Assembly (NCBI GenBank): GCA_019638525.1
Contig: JAHBTO010000005.1
Coordinates: forward strand, 1-64,000
DNA length: 64,000 nucleotides
DNA from: Ferruginibacter sp.
GTDB taxonomy: Bacteria > Bacteroidota > Bacteroidia > Chitinophagales > Chitinophagaceae
Reading direction: 5' to 3'
Under the pieces are notes generated by a model. That model had not been told where the DNA came from. It searched no databases and worked only from the letters and a program-made list of their open reading frames with translations. Both the position numbers and the translations under genes were made by a program. How positions within the stretch are numbered: position 1 is the stretch's first letter; the number at the start of each line of letters is the position of its first letter. Below are positions 34,070-43,524 of this stretch, in pieces.

Positions 34070-35839
34070 ATGAACAACTTTAAAGAAAAAGCAAACCTCA
34101 TTTGGAGTATTGCAGATTTATTGAGAGGACATTATAAGCAAGCTGATTATGGCAAAGTGATATTACCGCTAACAGTGTTGCGTAGATTAGATTTGGTATT
34201 AGCCCCAACAAAAGAAAAGGTCTTAGAAGCATACGACAAACACAAAGGCAAAAAGCCGGAAGTGTTAGAGCCTATACTTAATACAGTTGCCAAAGCTAAA
34301 TTTCACAACCACAGCAAATTTGATTTTGAGAAACTGGCTGCCGACCATAATAACATTGCAGCTAACCTGCGTAACTATATCAATGGCTTTAGCATTAGTG
34401 CAAAAGAAATTATTGATTACTTCAGCTTTGATGACCAAATTAAAAAGCTGGATGAATACGACCTTTTATATACTATCATAAAACGATTTGCAGACCCTGA
34501 AGCCAAAAAGAATTTTGTGGTAGATAACCCTTTGGATATGGGGTACATCTTTGAAGAACTCATTAGAAAATTTGCCGAACTATCCAACGAAACAGCCGGG
34601 GAACATTTTACACCAAGAGAAGTAATACGACTAATGGTTGATTTGCTGTTTGTGAATGACAAGGCAATACTAAGAAAAGAAGGCATTGTAAAAACATTGT
34701 ACGACCCTGCTTGTGGTACAGGTGGTATGCTTTCTATTGCGGAAGAATATTTGTACGAATTAAACAACAAAGCAAAACTGGAACTGTTTGGGCAGGAAAT
34801 AAACCCTGAATCCTACGCCATCTGCAAATCTGATATGCTCATAAAAGGGCAAAACCCTTCTAACATTAAGTTCGGCAACACTTTTACGCAGGATGGATTG
34901 GATGGAGAGACTTTTGATTATATGTTGAGCAATCCACCTTTTGGTGTGGATTGGAAGAAAGCAGAAAAGTACATAAAAGACGAAGCTGCCAACAAAGGCT
35001 GGGGTGGTCGCTTTGGAGCAGGCTTACCGGCTATCAGTGATGGTTCTTTATTGTTTTTGCAGCACATGATTAGTAAAATGAAACGCAGTACAGGAGGCAG
35101 CCGCATAGGTATTGTGTTTAACGGCTCTCCTTTATTTAGTGGTGGTGCAGGCAGCGGACCAAGTGAAATAAGAAAATGGATTATTGAACAGGATATGCTG
35201 GAAGCCATTATTGCCATGCCCGACCAGCTTTTTTATAACACAGGTATAGGCACATACATCTGGATTGTAACCGACCGCAAAAGCAAGGAACGAAAAGGCA
35301 AGGTGCAACTGATAAATGCAACAGGCAGTGATGCACCGGATAAAGACAATCCATTTTATTTTAAAATGAACCGTAGCCTCGGCAATAAGCGTAAAGAGAT
35401 TGGTGATGGCAAAGAAGGCAGACCGGCACAAATAGCCGCCATCTCAAAAATATACGGTGAGTTTAAAGAAGGACCCTACTGCAAAATATTTGACAATGCA
35501 GATTTTGGTTACAGCCGTATTACAGTTGAAAGACCAAAAAAAAATGCAGCAGGTGAAGTGGAGAAAGACCGCAAAGGAAACCCATTACCTGATGCAGAGT
35601 TAAGAGACTTTGAAAATGTGCCATTGAAAGAAGATATACAGAAATATTTTGAAAGAGAGGTATTACCACACCTGCCCGGTGCCTGGATAGACCACGGCAA
35701 AACCAAAGTGGGTTATGAAATAAATTTCACCAAATATTTCTACCAATACAAACCATTACGCAGTTTGGAAGAAATACGCAACGATATTTTAAAACTGGAG
35801 CAGGAAACAGATGGCATGATTAAAGAAATTATCAAATAG
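34070..35839 (+). CDS. hsdM: Type I restriction-modification methyltransferase subunit
   Basis: 589 residues. The N-terminal helical HsdM domain spans about 1-150; the methyltransferase domain has motif I YDPACGTGGML at residues 211-221 (SAM binding) and motif IV NPPFG at 288-292 (N6-adenine methylation). Segments FTPREVIRLMVDLL and GEHF are typical. HsdM joins HsdS to methylate the recognition site and joins HsdR for restriction. Length is at the upper end of the usual 500-600. It is followed 2 bases later by the PD-(D/E)XK-like gene. Confidence 0.96.
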   Translation: MNNFKEKANLIWSIADLLRGHYKQADYGKVILPLTVLRRLDLVLAPTKEKVLEAYDKHKGKKPEVLEPILNTVAKAKFHNHSKFDFEKLAADHNNIAANLRNYINGFSISAKEIIDYFSFDDQIKKLDEYDLLYTIIKRFADPEAKKNFVVDNPLDMGYIFEELIRKFAELSNETAGEHFTPREVIRLMVDLLFVNDKAILRKEGIVKTLYDPACGTGGMLSIAEEYLYELNNKAKLELFGQEINPESYAICKSDMLIKGQNPSNIKFGNTFTQDGLDGETFDYMLSNPPFGVDWKKAEKYIKDEAANKGWGGRFGAGLPAISDGSLLFLQHMISKMKRSTGGSRIGIVFNGSPLFSGGAGSGPSEIRKWIIEQDMLEAIIAMPDQLFYNTGIGTYIWIVTDRKSKERKGKVQLINATGSDAPDKDNPFYFKMNRSLGNKRKEIGDGKEGRPAQIAAISKIYGEFKEGPYCKIFDNADFGYSRITVERPKKNAAGEVEKDRKGNPLPDAELRDFENVPLKEDIQKYFEREVLPHLPGAWIDHGKTKVGYEINFTKYFYQYKPLRSLEEIRNDILKLEQETDGMIKEIIK

Positions 35840-35841
35840 AA

Positions 35842-37545
35842 GTGGATACAAGAGTTAGCATATATACGCTGATTGACCATAAAGAATTTTATGGTGATGA
35901 TAAACCTATATCCGTAGCTCAAAACTTAATTAGAAATATTCCTTCAGTTACTTTACTTAATTACGTTTCAGGGTTTAACGTAAATCTTTATCTGAATGAG
36001 CACAGCGAAGATTCTGGGAAAATACAAGCCTACCTTATAGACAATTTAGTTAGCCGTGCAGGAGGCGAAACACTTACAAGCTGGAAAAAAGTATTAAATA
36101 AACAGGTTGAAAACGGACATGCCCCAGTTGTAATTTGGAATTATTCTAATTTGCTTTTTTATAGCTTAATTTTTAAAAGATTTAATAATCTGCCTTCAAG
36201 AGATTTATCCCAGAAAGATGCAAAAGCCTTTTTTGAAGCCTATCTTATAGTTAATTCAAGTGCTAATAAAAGAATAGCTATTGAAGAAGAAGAATTAAGA
36301 AAAGCAATAGAAACCAATACAACTGAAGATGTTCTATTGCCAAATTTTATTTATCAAAAAGACTACGCATCAACAACCGATTTCAGTAATCAGGTAACAA
36401 GGGGTGTCTTATTTTTTGAGTACTTAGAAAAACATGGCAAGTATGGAACAATTGTACAGGATTATTACAAAGCAAAAGGTATTTCAGGGCATTTAAGAAT
36501 GTTCAAAAATCTGATGGTTTTATTCTCTCTAATTAGAATTGAAAATAATTTTCCTAACCAGAGGTTGCAGCTTTTGAATGTGCAGGAATATTATATTGGT
36601 GGCGATATTGATTTGGAATTTATTGATAGCTTATGTATTAATTTATTCATTAAAACATACTTGGAAGACCAAAGTTTTGGTCAGCTTAGAAATACATTTC
36701 TTTATAAACTAAACGCTTATCAGTATTTCATTTTAGATATTAATTTCCTCATCGATTACTTCTATAAAGCACAAGTATTTGCATTCAACTCTTATTTGAA
36801 AAGTAGAGGTGTAAAAGATGAATTTCTATCAATCAAGGCAAAGGAATTTATGGAGGAAATATACTTGCCAATGGTATTTAAAGGATGTTTCCCTTCTTAC
36901 ACAAAATATTTCGGCAGCGACTGTGTAAACTCAAAAAAAGAAGAATTATGTGATGTGTATTTACGTTCGGGAAACAAAATTTGCCTAATAGAGTTCAAGG
37001 ATGTTCTTCTAAATGCAAGTGCAAAAAACAGTGCAGTAAAGGAAACCTTGTTTAATGAGTTTGATAAAAAGTTTGTTGCAAATGAGAAAAATAAAGCCAA
37101 AGGCATAACCCAGCTTATCAACGCTGTAAAAGATATTGAAGCCAATGGTGTTCTTTTTGATGAAGCTGTAAATGGTAATCAAATTGAAGTTTTCCCAATA
37201 GTGGTTTATACAGACCATTCTTTTGGAATTGATGGTCTTAATAAAGTTTATAAAGTAAAATTCGGCGAAGCAACAAACCAATTATCTTTTAACAAGGTTA
37301 GGTTAAAGGACATTACTTTCATAAATCTTAATTTCTTTGAAATTAGAGAAGATTATTTAGCTAAAGGACTTCTTGATTTATTTATTCTTTTAGAACAATA
37401 TCATGTTCACATAAGTAATCAAGATTATCAGCAAACTCCGTTTGAGGTATTCAGCCGATTTTATATGAATGAGAACACCAAAGAAAATTTGGGATTGCCG
37501 TTAACCTATCAAAACATATTATCAAAAATTATTGCTGCGAAATGA
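35842..37545 (+). CDS. Protein with PD-(D/E)XK-like signature inside the hsd operon
   Basis: 567 residues starting from a GTG 2 bases after hsdM; its TGA overlaps the ATG of hsdS by 4 bases, so the three are coupled. The first 350 residues are mostly helical with no recognised domain. The C-terminal part has Asp371, then LRSGNKICLIEFKD with Glu384 and Lys386, the D-x12-ExK pattern of PD-(D/E)XK nucleases on strand-loop-strand. An extra ORF between hsdM and hsdS is a known place for accessory defence genes. A second nuclease activity, or an anti-restriction-alleviation role, is possible but unproven. Confidence 0.7.
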   Translation: MDTRVSIYTLIDHKEFYGDDKPISVAQNLIRNIPSVTLLNYVSGFNVNLYLNEHSEDSGKIQAYLIDNLVSRAGGETLTSWKKVLNKQVENGHAPVVIWNYSNLLFYSLIFKRFNNLPSRDLSQKDAKAFFEAYLIVNSSANKRIAIEEEELRKAIETNTTEDVLLPNFIYQKDYASTTDFSNQVTRGVLFFEYLEKHGKYGTIVQDYYKAKGISGHLRMFKNLMVLFSLIRIENNFPNQRLQLLNVQEYYIGGDIDLEFIDSLCINLFIKTYLEDQSFGQLRNTFLYKLNAYQYFILDINFLIDYFYKAQVFAFNSYLKSRGVKDEFLSIKAKEFMEEIYLPMVFKGCFPSYTKYFGSDCVNSKKEELCDVYLRSGNKICLIEFKDVLLNASAKNSAVKETLFNEFDKKFVANEKNKAKGITQLINAVKDIEANGVLFDEAVNGNQIEVFPIVVYTDHSFGIDGLNKVYKVKFGEATNQLSFNKVRLKDITFINLNFFEIREDYLAKGLLDLFILLEQYHVHISNQDYQQTPFEVFSRFYMNENTKENLGLPLTYQNILSKIIAAK

Positions 37546-38789
37546 GTCGTTACGAAAAATATAAAGCAACGAATATTGAGTGGATTGGAGAAATACCTGA
37601 ACACTGGCAGGTAAAGAAGCTAAAATATATTGGTGAATCTATTATTGGCATAACCTATTCTCCAGATGACATTTCTGATGAAGAAAACGGCTTGTTGGTT
37701 TTACGTTCATCTAATATTCAAGATGGCAAATTAGCTTTTGAAGACTGTGTATATGTTAGCAAAGATGTTAAGGAAAAGCATCTTACAAAAGAAGGCGATG
37801 TTTTGTTATGTGCAAGAAACGGCAGTGCTCATTTAGTAGGCAAGTCGGCTTTAATAAAAAAAGAAAATACCAATATTACTTGGGGTGCTTTCATGAGTAT
37901 TTTTCGTTCTTCTATTGGTGAGTTTGCGTATCAGTTTTTTAACTCACAAATCTTTAAATCTCAAACAGGGCTTTTTGCCACAAGTACAATTAACCAGTTA
38001 ACAACAGACACTTTAAATAATCTTTTTGTTCCATTGCCGCTGCCAGAAGAACAAACTGCAATTGCTAATTATTTAAATGAGAAGACTGCTCATATAGATA
38101 AACTGATTGCAAATAAGCAATGGTTAATAGAATTACTTGAAGAAGAAAAAACTGCTATTATCAATTACTCAATTAATGGTGTAGGAAAGGGATGGAAAAG
38201 AAAGAAGCTAAAATATGTTACATCCATTAATTCTGAAAGCTTGTCAGAAAAAACTGATGAGAACTATTCATTAAGATATATTGACATCGGTTCTGTAGAT
38301 GCGAATGGAAATATCCACAGCATCACAGACTATTTGTTTGCCGAAGCTCCTTCACGAGCAAGAAGAATAGTCAAAGAGGGCGATACAATATTGTCAACTG
38401 TTAGAACCTATCTTAAAGCAATTGCACTAATCGATGATTCAAATGGTAATGCAATATGTTCTACTGGGTTTGCAGTTATTCGACCTCTGCAAGAATTAAA
38501 TAGTAAATTTCTTTTTTTTATATGCCGGTCTCAAAAATTCATTGATGCGATTATTTCTTATTCAAAAGGTGTTAGTTATCCTTCTATTGATTCAGAAGAT
38601 TTAAAGAATATTGAAATTGAATATCCGTCTTTAGAGATACAGACTGAAATTGTAGAGAGTATTCTGAGTACATCTGAACCTATTTTGAAAACAATTGAAA
38701 AAATTAAAAGGGAAATTGCTTATATGCAAGAATTTAAAGCATCACTCATTAGTGAAGTTGTAACCGGAAAACAAAAAGTAGTTAATTAA
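37542..38789 (+). CDS. hsdS: Type I restriction specificity subunit
   Basis: 415 residues with two target-recognition domains (about 10-165 and 205-370), each preceded or followed by the conserved helices: EWIGEIPEHWQVKKLKYIG opens the first, LPLPEEQTAIANYLNEKT with HIDKLIANKQ is the central spacer, and SLEIQTEIVESIL leads into the C-terminal spacer. Two different domains imply a bipartite asymmetric recognition sequence, which cannot be read from the gene. The Ntn-hydrolase-like gene starts 5 bases later. Confidence 0.94.
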   Translation: MSRYEKYKATNIEWIGEIPEHWQVKKLKYIGESIIGITYSPDDISDEENGLLVLRSSNIQDGKLAFEDCVYVSKDVKEKHLTKEGDVLLCARNGSAHLVGKSALIKKENTNITWGAFMSIFRSSIGEFAYQFFNSQIFKSQTGLFATSTINQLTTDTLNNLFVPLPLPEEQTAIANYLNEKTAHIDKLIANKQWLIELLEEEKTAIINYSINGVGKGWKRKKLKYVTSINSESLSEKTDENYSLRYIDIGSVDANGNIHSITDYLFAEAPSRARRIVKEGDTILSTVRTYLKAIALIDDSNGNAICSTGFAVIRPLQELNSKFLFFICRSQKFIDAIISYSKGVSYPSIDSEDLKNIEIEYPSLEIQTEIVESILSTSEPILKTIEKIKREIAYMQEFKASLISEVVTGKQKVVN

Positions 38790-38793
38790 AAAT

Positions 38794-39810
38794 ATGACAC
38801 TCTGTATTGCATGGATAAGGCAGGAAGCTAAAACAAATACCAAAGAACTGGTATTTGCTACCGATAGTATGCTAACCGGTGGCGGTGAAACTTGGAAGCA
38901 TGGCGTAAAGTTGTTTGAATTACCACGTAAAGATTGTTTGCTCTGCTTCGCAGGAGAAACAAGCAAAGCTTATCCGCTTATTTTGAACCTGCAAACAGCT
39001 ATCCAGTTCAATCAAAAGATAATGAATCAGCATACTGATTTAAGGCAGGTACTGGAATATCTATGCAGTACGTTTACTGAAGTAATAAACTCCCTTGTAT
39101 ATGAATTAGGTGATTTGGAAGCCTACAATCCTTATACGGCTGCCAAGTTTATTTTCGGTGGATGGAACTGGCAAACACAGCTACTGGAGTTTTGGGAGAT
39201 TTATTACGGTATGGACGAAAAAAAGTTTTTATATAACGGCTATGATAGCACCACCGCAAGGGCTTACCACATGATAGGCGACCATTTACCGGAAGCAGAA
39301 GAATTATTAATGGAAGAATTAACCAATAACGGCAAAAGAATACAAGGCTCATTTGATATGGAACCCTTTATGGTGTTAAGCCGTATGGCAAGAGATGTTG
39401 AACAGTACAGACCAATTGATGGGGCTTTGCAAGTAGCAAAAGTTTATCAGTCGGGCAGCACAGAGTTTTTTGGCGTAATGTGGCAATCAGTAAAGGGGAA
39501 ACATACTTTTTTGGGCAGGGAGTTAAACCCCTATGTAAAACCACAGATACGGTTTGTTGACCCAGATTCAGGAACTATACTTGACTTGGAATTACCAAAA
39601 AATATTGCCAAACTAAATATGGATGAATATGGAAACGAAAGTGAGTTTATTGAAAGCTGTTTTCCTGATGGTAATATAAAACCTGGCTTATCAGATAAAG
39701 AAAAAGAAATGTTACTGGCAATATTTAAAGATAACTCTTACAAAAGTTTCCTCACAAGTCTTGCCGATAACGAAATACTACAACATGCAGAAAACAATGA
39801 ACAGCAATAA
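38794..39810 (+). CDS. HslV/proteasome-beta-like Ntn hydrolase inside the hsd operon
   Basis: 338 residues. The N-terminal 65 residues align with HslV/proteasome beta: Thr2 of MTLCIAWI would be exposed as the nucleophile after Met removal; LVFATDSMLTGGG gives Asp24 (proteasome Asp17 equivalent); WKHGVKLFEL gives Lys39 (Lys33 equivalent); and LLCFAGETSKAYPLI matches the FAG-T-A segment that follows in HslV. The remainder is longer than HslV (about 175) and has an extra C-terminal region of about 100 residues. No ATPase partner such as HslU is nearby. It starts 5 bases after hsdS and overlaps the probable hsdR start. Proteolytic activity is inferred from active-site pattern only. Confidence 0.75.
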   Translation: MTLCIAWIRQEAKTNTKELVFATDSMLTGGGETWKHGVKLFELPRKDCLLCFAGETSKAYPLILNLQTAIQFNQKIMNQHTDLRQVLEYLCSTFTEVINSLVYELGDLEAYNPYTAAKFIFGGWNWQTQLLEFWEIYYGMDEKKFLYNGYDSTTARAYHMIGDHLPEAEELLMEELTNNGKRIQGSFDMEPFMVLSRMARDVEQYRPIDGALQVAKVYQSGSTEFFGVMWQSVKGKHTFLGRELNPYVKPQIRFVDPDSGTILDLELPKNIAKLNMDEYGNESEFIESCFPDGNIKPGLSDKEKEMLLAIFKDNSYKSFLTSLADNEILQHAENNEQQ

Positions 39811-42808
39811 TATCCATACAGAATCCACTTTTGAAGAAGCCATTGTAACCCATCTAATAGAAAATGGATGGATGCAGGGTGATAGCTCGGCTTTCAGCCG
39901 AGACCTTGCAATGGATAAAAAGGCGGTACTTGAATTTGTACAAACTTCACAGCCCAGAGAATGGGAAAGGCTGAAAACATATTATAAAGAAGATGCCGAA
40001 AGCAAATTCTTTCAACGCCTGTTTAAAGAGCTGGATTTAAGAGGAATGCTGGATGTGGTAAGGCATGGCATTACAGACAGCGGCATAAAATTTAAACTGG
40101 CATACTTTAAACCTGATAGCAACCTAAACCCTGAAACCATTGAGCTGTATAAGCAGAATAAATTGTATGTAACAAGGCAGGTTTACTTTTCAAGCAAGAA
40201 CAGAAAGAGCATTGATTTATTATTAGCCTTAAATGGTTTACCCATTGCTACCATAGAACTCAAAAATCATTTTACCGGCCAAACAGTAAATGAAGCCATT
40301 GAACAATACAAAACGAACAGAGACCCAAAAGAACTGTTATTCCAGTTCAAGAAAAGAGCATTGGTACATTTTACTGTTGACCCTGATGAAGTGTATTTAA
40401 CAACAAAGCTGGACAGTAGCAACACACGTTTCCTTCCATTCAATAAGGGTTTTAAAAATGGTGCAGGAAACCCGCCAGCAAGGGATTATACAAGTTATCG
40501 TTCTTCTTATTTTTATGAAGAAATATTGCAGGTAGATAGCTGGCTGGAAATTATTGGCAGGTACTTGCACTTGCAAAAGAAGAGTTACAAAGTAGATGGC
40601 AGGGAATATTTTAAAGAAGAAATGCTTTTTCCTCGTTATCATCAGTTAGATGTGGTAAGGCAATTAACGGCAGATGCAAAAGCAAACGGCACAGGAAGAA
40701 ATTACCTGATACAACATTCAGCAGGTAGTGGCAAAAGTAATTCTATTGCATGGCTGGCTTACAGGCTAAGCAGCTTGTATAAAGCAGATGATAAAAAAGT
40801 ATTTGATTCCATCATTGTAATAACCGACAGGAATATACTTGACCAACAGTTACAAAATACCATTTACCAGTTTGAGCATAAGCAGGGGGTTGTGTTGCCG
40901 GTAGAAGATAATTCGGAGCAATTGGCAAATGCCATAAAAACGGGTGTTACCATTATCATTACCACTTTACAAAAGTTTCCCTTTGCATTAAACCATTTGG
41001 CAGATATTCCCGAAAGAAATTATGCTGTAATAATAGACGAAGCACATAGTAGCCAGGGAGGTGAAGCCAGCCGTAAAATGACCGAAGCATTGGCAGGTAA
41101 AAACCTTTCACCCGAAGAAGAAGAAAAGATTGAAACAGACATTGAAAATGCGATACCTGATGATGAAGACACTATAAGGGAAGTAATTCGGAAAAGAGGT
41201 CCTCAAAAGAACATCAGCATATTTGCTTTTACGGCTACGCCTAAAGCCAAAACCTTAGAAGTGTTTGGCAATACAGATGCAGAAGGCAAACCAAAGCCTT
41301 TTCATTTGTATTCAATGAAACAGGCTATTGAAGAAGGATTTATTTTAGATGTACTGAAAAATTATACTTCTTACAAAGAGTTTTACCAGTTCTCCAAAGC
41401 AATTGAAGAAGACCCTGAATTGAACAAACGAAAAGCCACAAAAGCAATCGGTCGCTTTGCTTCTTTACATCCTGTAAGCCTCGCTCAAAAAACCGAAGTA
41501 ATGGTGGAGCATTTCAGGCAGGTTACTATGAAGAAGATTGGAGGCAAAGCAAAAGCAATGGTAGTAACATCTTCCCGCAAACATGCACTTCATTATTACT
41601 TGGAGTTTAAAGATTACATCAAAGAAAAAGGTTACGATAGAGAGCCAAATAAAATAAGGGCATTGGTTGCGTTTTCAGGTTCGGTAGTAGATGACTTTTA
41701 TCCGGAAGGTGTAACAGAAGCACAATTAAATGGCTTTGGAGAAAGAGAGTTGCCTGAAAAATTCAGTACGGATGAATATCAGGTTTTACTGGTTGCCGAT
41801 AAATATCAAACCGGCTTTGACCAGCCATTGCTGCATACCATGTATGTAGATAAAAAACTGAGTGGTGTAAAAGCAGTACAAACTTTATCCCGTTTGAACC
41901 GTACACATCCGGGCAAGGAAGACACTTTTATTTTAGACTTTGCAAATGATAGGGAAACTATAGTAGAATCATTTCAGCCCTACTATGAGTTAACCACCAT
42001 GAATGAAAAAACCGACCCAAATCATTTGTATGATTTAAAAGGCAATCTTGATAAGGCGGAAGTATATTACCAATCAGAAGTAGATGCTTTTGCAAAAGTA
42101 TTTTACAAAACAGGCAATACATCTGTAAAAGACCAGGGGAAAATGTATGCTTTCATAGACCCTGCTGTTGACAGATTTAAACAATTACAGGAAGAACCTC
42201 AAGATGAGTTTAAAAAAGGAATGACAGCTTTTGTAAGGCTTTATTCTTTCTTATCGCAGATAATGCCTTTTCAGGATGTTGATTTGGAAAAGCTATACTC
42301 TTACGGTAGGTTTTTATTGAATAAGCTGCCTAAGAGTGATTATACAGAACGTTTGAAGCTGGATAATGAAGTAGCGTTAGAATATTACCGGTTGCAGAAA
42401 ATTGGCGAAGGTGATTTGGTTTTACAGGTACAGGGCGAACATGGACTTGACCCAACTAAGGAAGCAGGTATCAGCAGACCAAAAGATGAGAAAGACAGGC
42501 TTTCAAATATCCTGACTGTCTTAAATGATAAATACGGGACTGAATTTACAGATGCAGACCGTCTTTATTTTGAACAGTTGGAACAAGCACTTTACGAAAA
42601 TGACGAATTGAAGCAAAGGGCATTGAGTAATCCTATTGAAAATTTCAAATACGCTTTTGAAGAAGTCTTTATACAAACGTTAATAGACCGTATGGATGCC
42701 AATCAGGAAATCTTTGATAAGATTATGGAGAATAACGAGTTTAAGACTGACGTAAAGAGTTGGTTAACGAAGAAGATTTTTAACAGGTTTAATGATAATC
42801 AAGAATAA
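39785..42808 (+). CDS. hsdR: Type I restriction endonuclease subunit
   Basis: About 1008 residues from the Met at 39785 (39797 is also possible; a longer reading from a TTG at 39761 is less likely). The N-terminal nuclease shows D144...E158-x-K160 (IDLLLALNG, ATIELKN). The SF2 motor follows: Walker A AGSGKS at 313-318, DEAH at 418-421, TATP further on, and the helicase second half with VADKYQTGFDQP and LSRLNRTHPGK. HsdR translocates and cuts unmethylated DNA with HsdM and HsdS. Overlap with the Ntn-hydrolase gene shows tight coupling. Confidence 0.96.
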   Translation: MQKTMNSNNIHTESTFEEAIVTHLIENGWMQGDSSAFSRDLAMDKKAVLEFVQTSQPREWERLKTYYKEDAESKFFQRLFKELDLRGMLDVVRHGITDSGIKFKLAYFKPDSNLNPETIELYKQNKLYVTRQVYFSSKNRKSIDLLLALNGLPIATIELKNHFTGQTVNEAIEQYKTNRDPKELLFQFKKRALVHFTVDPDEVYLTTKLDSSNTRFLPFNKGFKNGAGNPPARDYTSYRSSYFYEEILQVDSWLEIIGRYLHLQKKSYKVDGREYFKEEMLFPRYHQLDVVRQLTADAKANGTGRNYLIQHSAGSGKSNSIAWLAYRLSSLYKADDKKVFDSIIVITDRNILDQQLQNTIYQFEHKQGVVLPVEDNSEQLANAIKTGVTIIITTLQKFPFALNHLADIPERNYAVIIDEAHSSQGGEASRKMTEALAGKNLSPEEEEKIETDIENAIPDDEDTIREVIRKRGPQKNISIFAFTATPKAKTLEVFGNTDAEGKPKPFHLYSMKQAIEEGFILDVLKNYTSYKEFYQFSKAIEEDPELNKRKATKAIGRFASLHPVSLAQKTEVMVEHFRQVTMKKIGGKAKAMVVTSSRKHALHYYLEFKDYIKEKGYDREPNKIRALVAFSGSVVDDFYPEGVTEAQLNGFGERELPEKFSTDEYQVLLVADKYQTGFDQPLLHTMYVDKKLSGVKAVQTLSRLNRTHPGKEDTFILDFANDRETIVESFQPYYELTTMNEKTDPNHLYDLKGNLDKAEVYYQSEVDAFAKVFYKTGNTSVKDQGKMYAFIDPAVDRFKQLQEEPQDEFKKGMTAFVRLYSFLSQIMPFQDVDLEKLYSYGRFLLNKLPKSDYTERLKLDNEVALEYYRLQKIGEGDLVLQVQGEHGLDPTKEAGISRPKDEKDRLSNILTVLNDKYGTEFTDADRLYFEQLEQALYENDELKQRALSNPIENFKYAFEEVFIQTLIDRMDANQEIFDKIMENNEFKTDVKSWLTKKIFNRFNDNQE

Positions 42809-42819
42809 TAGATATTTTA

Positions 42820-43521
42820 ATGTACAATTTATACATAGATGAAAGTTGCCACTTGGAACATGATGGAATGCCTGTCATGTGCATTGGTTATACTAAAATC
42901 AATGCAGGGAATTACCCTGCAATAAAGGAACAGATAAAGCAACTGAAACTGCAATACAAAAACCCTACTGAAATAAAGTGGAACAATGTTTCTGCTTCAC
43001 GGTTGCCATTATACAAAGCATTGGTAGATTATTTTTTTGAAGCGGAAATATATTTTCGTTGCATACTGGTTAAGTATAAAGGCAAGTTAGACCATGAACA
43101 ATTCAATCAGGGCGACCATAATAATTTTTACTACAAACTGATTTATTTCCTACTTCAATCTGCCACCAACCCACCGGCAAATGAGTACAAAGTTTTCTTA
43201 GATATTAAAGACACAAGAGGTAAAGAGCGGTTAATTAAGATTGAGGAAGTTTTACATAACAAGTACAACGGCAATTCACCTTTTAAAGGGTTTCAGCACA
43301 TTCATTCAAATGAAAATGTATTGCTGCAATTAACTGACCTTTTTATCGGTGCAATTACTTTTAAGGCAAGAGGATTAGAAAAAGAAGCCAATGCCAACAA
43401 AGCAAAAGTTGAATTGGTGCAATACATAGAAACCAAGTCTGGCTATTCCTTAGATGAAGGCACAGAACCCTGGGAGAATAAGTTCAACATATTTGACCAT
43501 CAGCCAAAACAATCATTATAG
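42820..43521 (+). CDS. DUF3800 protein
   Basis: 233 residues. YIDESCHLEHD at residues 5-15 holds the Asp7/Glu8 pair characteristic of DUF3800, a family with an RNase-H-like fold. A later acidic segment, FLDIKDTRGKERL, and LLQLTDLFIGAI with a conserved Asp complete the typical set. DUF3800 proteins often lie beside restriction or defence genes; a nuclease role is presumed but not shown. It starts 11 bases after hsdR. Confidence 0.88.
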   Translation: MYNLYIDESCHLEHDGMPVMCIGYTKINAGNYPAIKEQIKQLKLQYKNPTEIKWNNVSASRLPLYKALVDYFFEAEIYFRCILVKYKGKLDHEQFNQGDHNNFYYKLIYFLLQSATNPPANEYKVFLDIKDTRGKERLIKIEEVLHNKYNGNSPFKGFQHIHSNENVLLQLTDLFIGAITFKARGLEKEANANKAKVELVQYIETKSGYSLDEGTEPWENKFNIFDHQPKQSL

Positions 43522-43524
43522 GAA

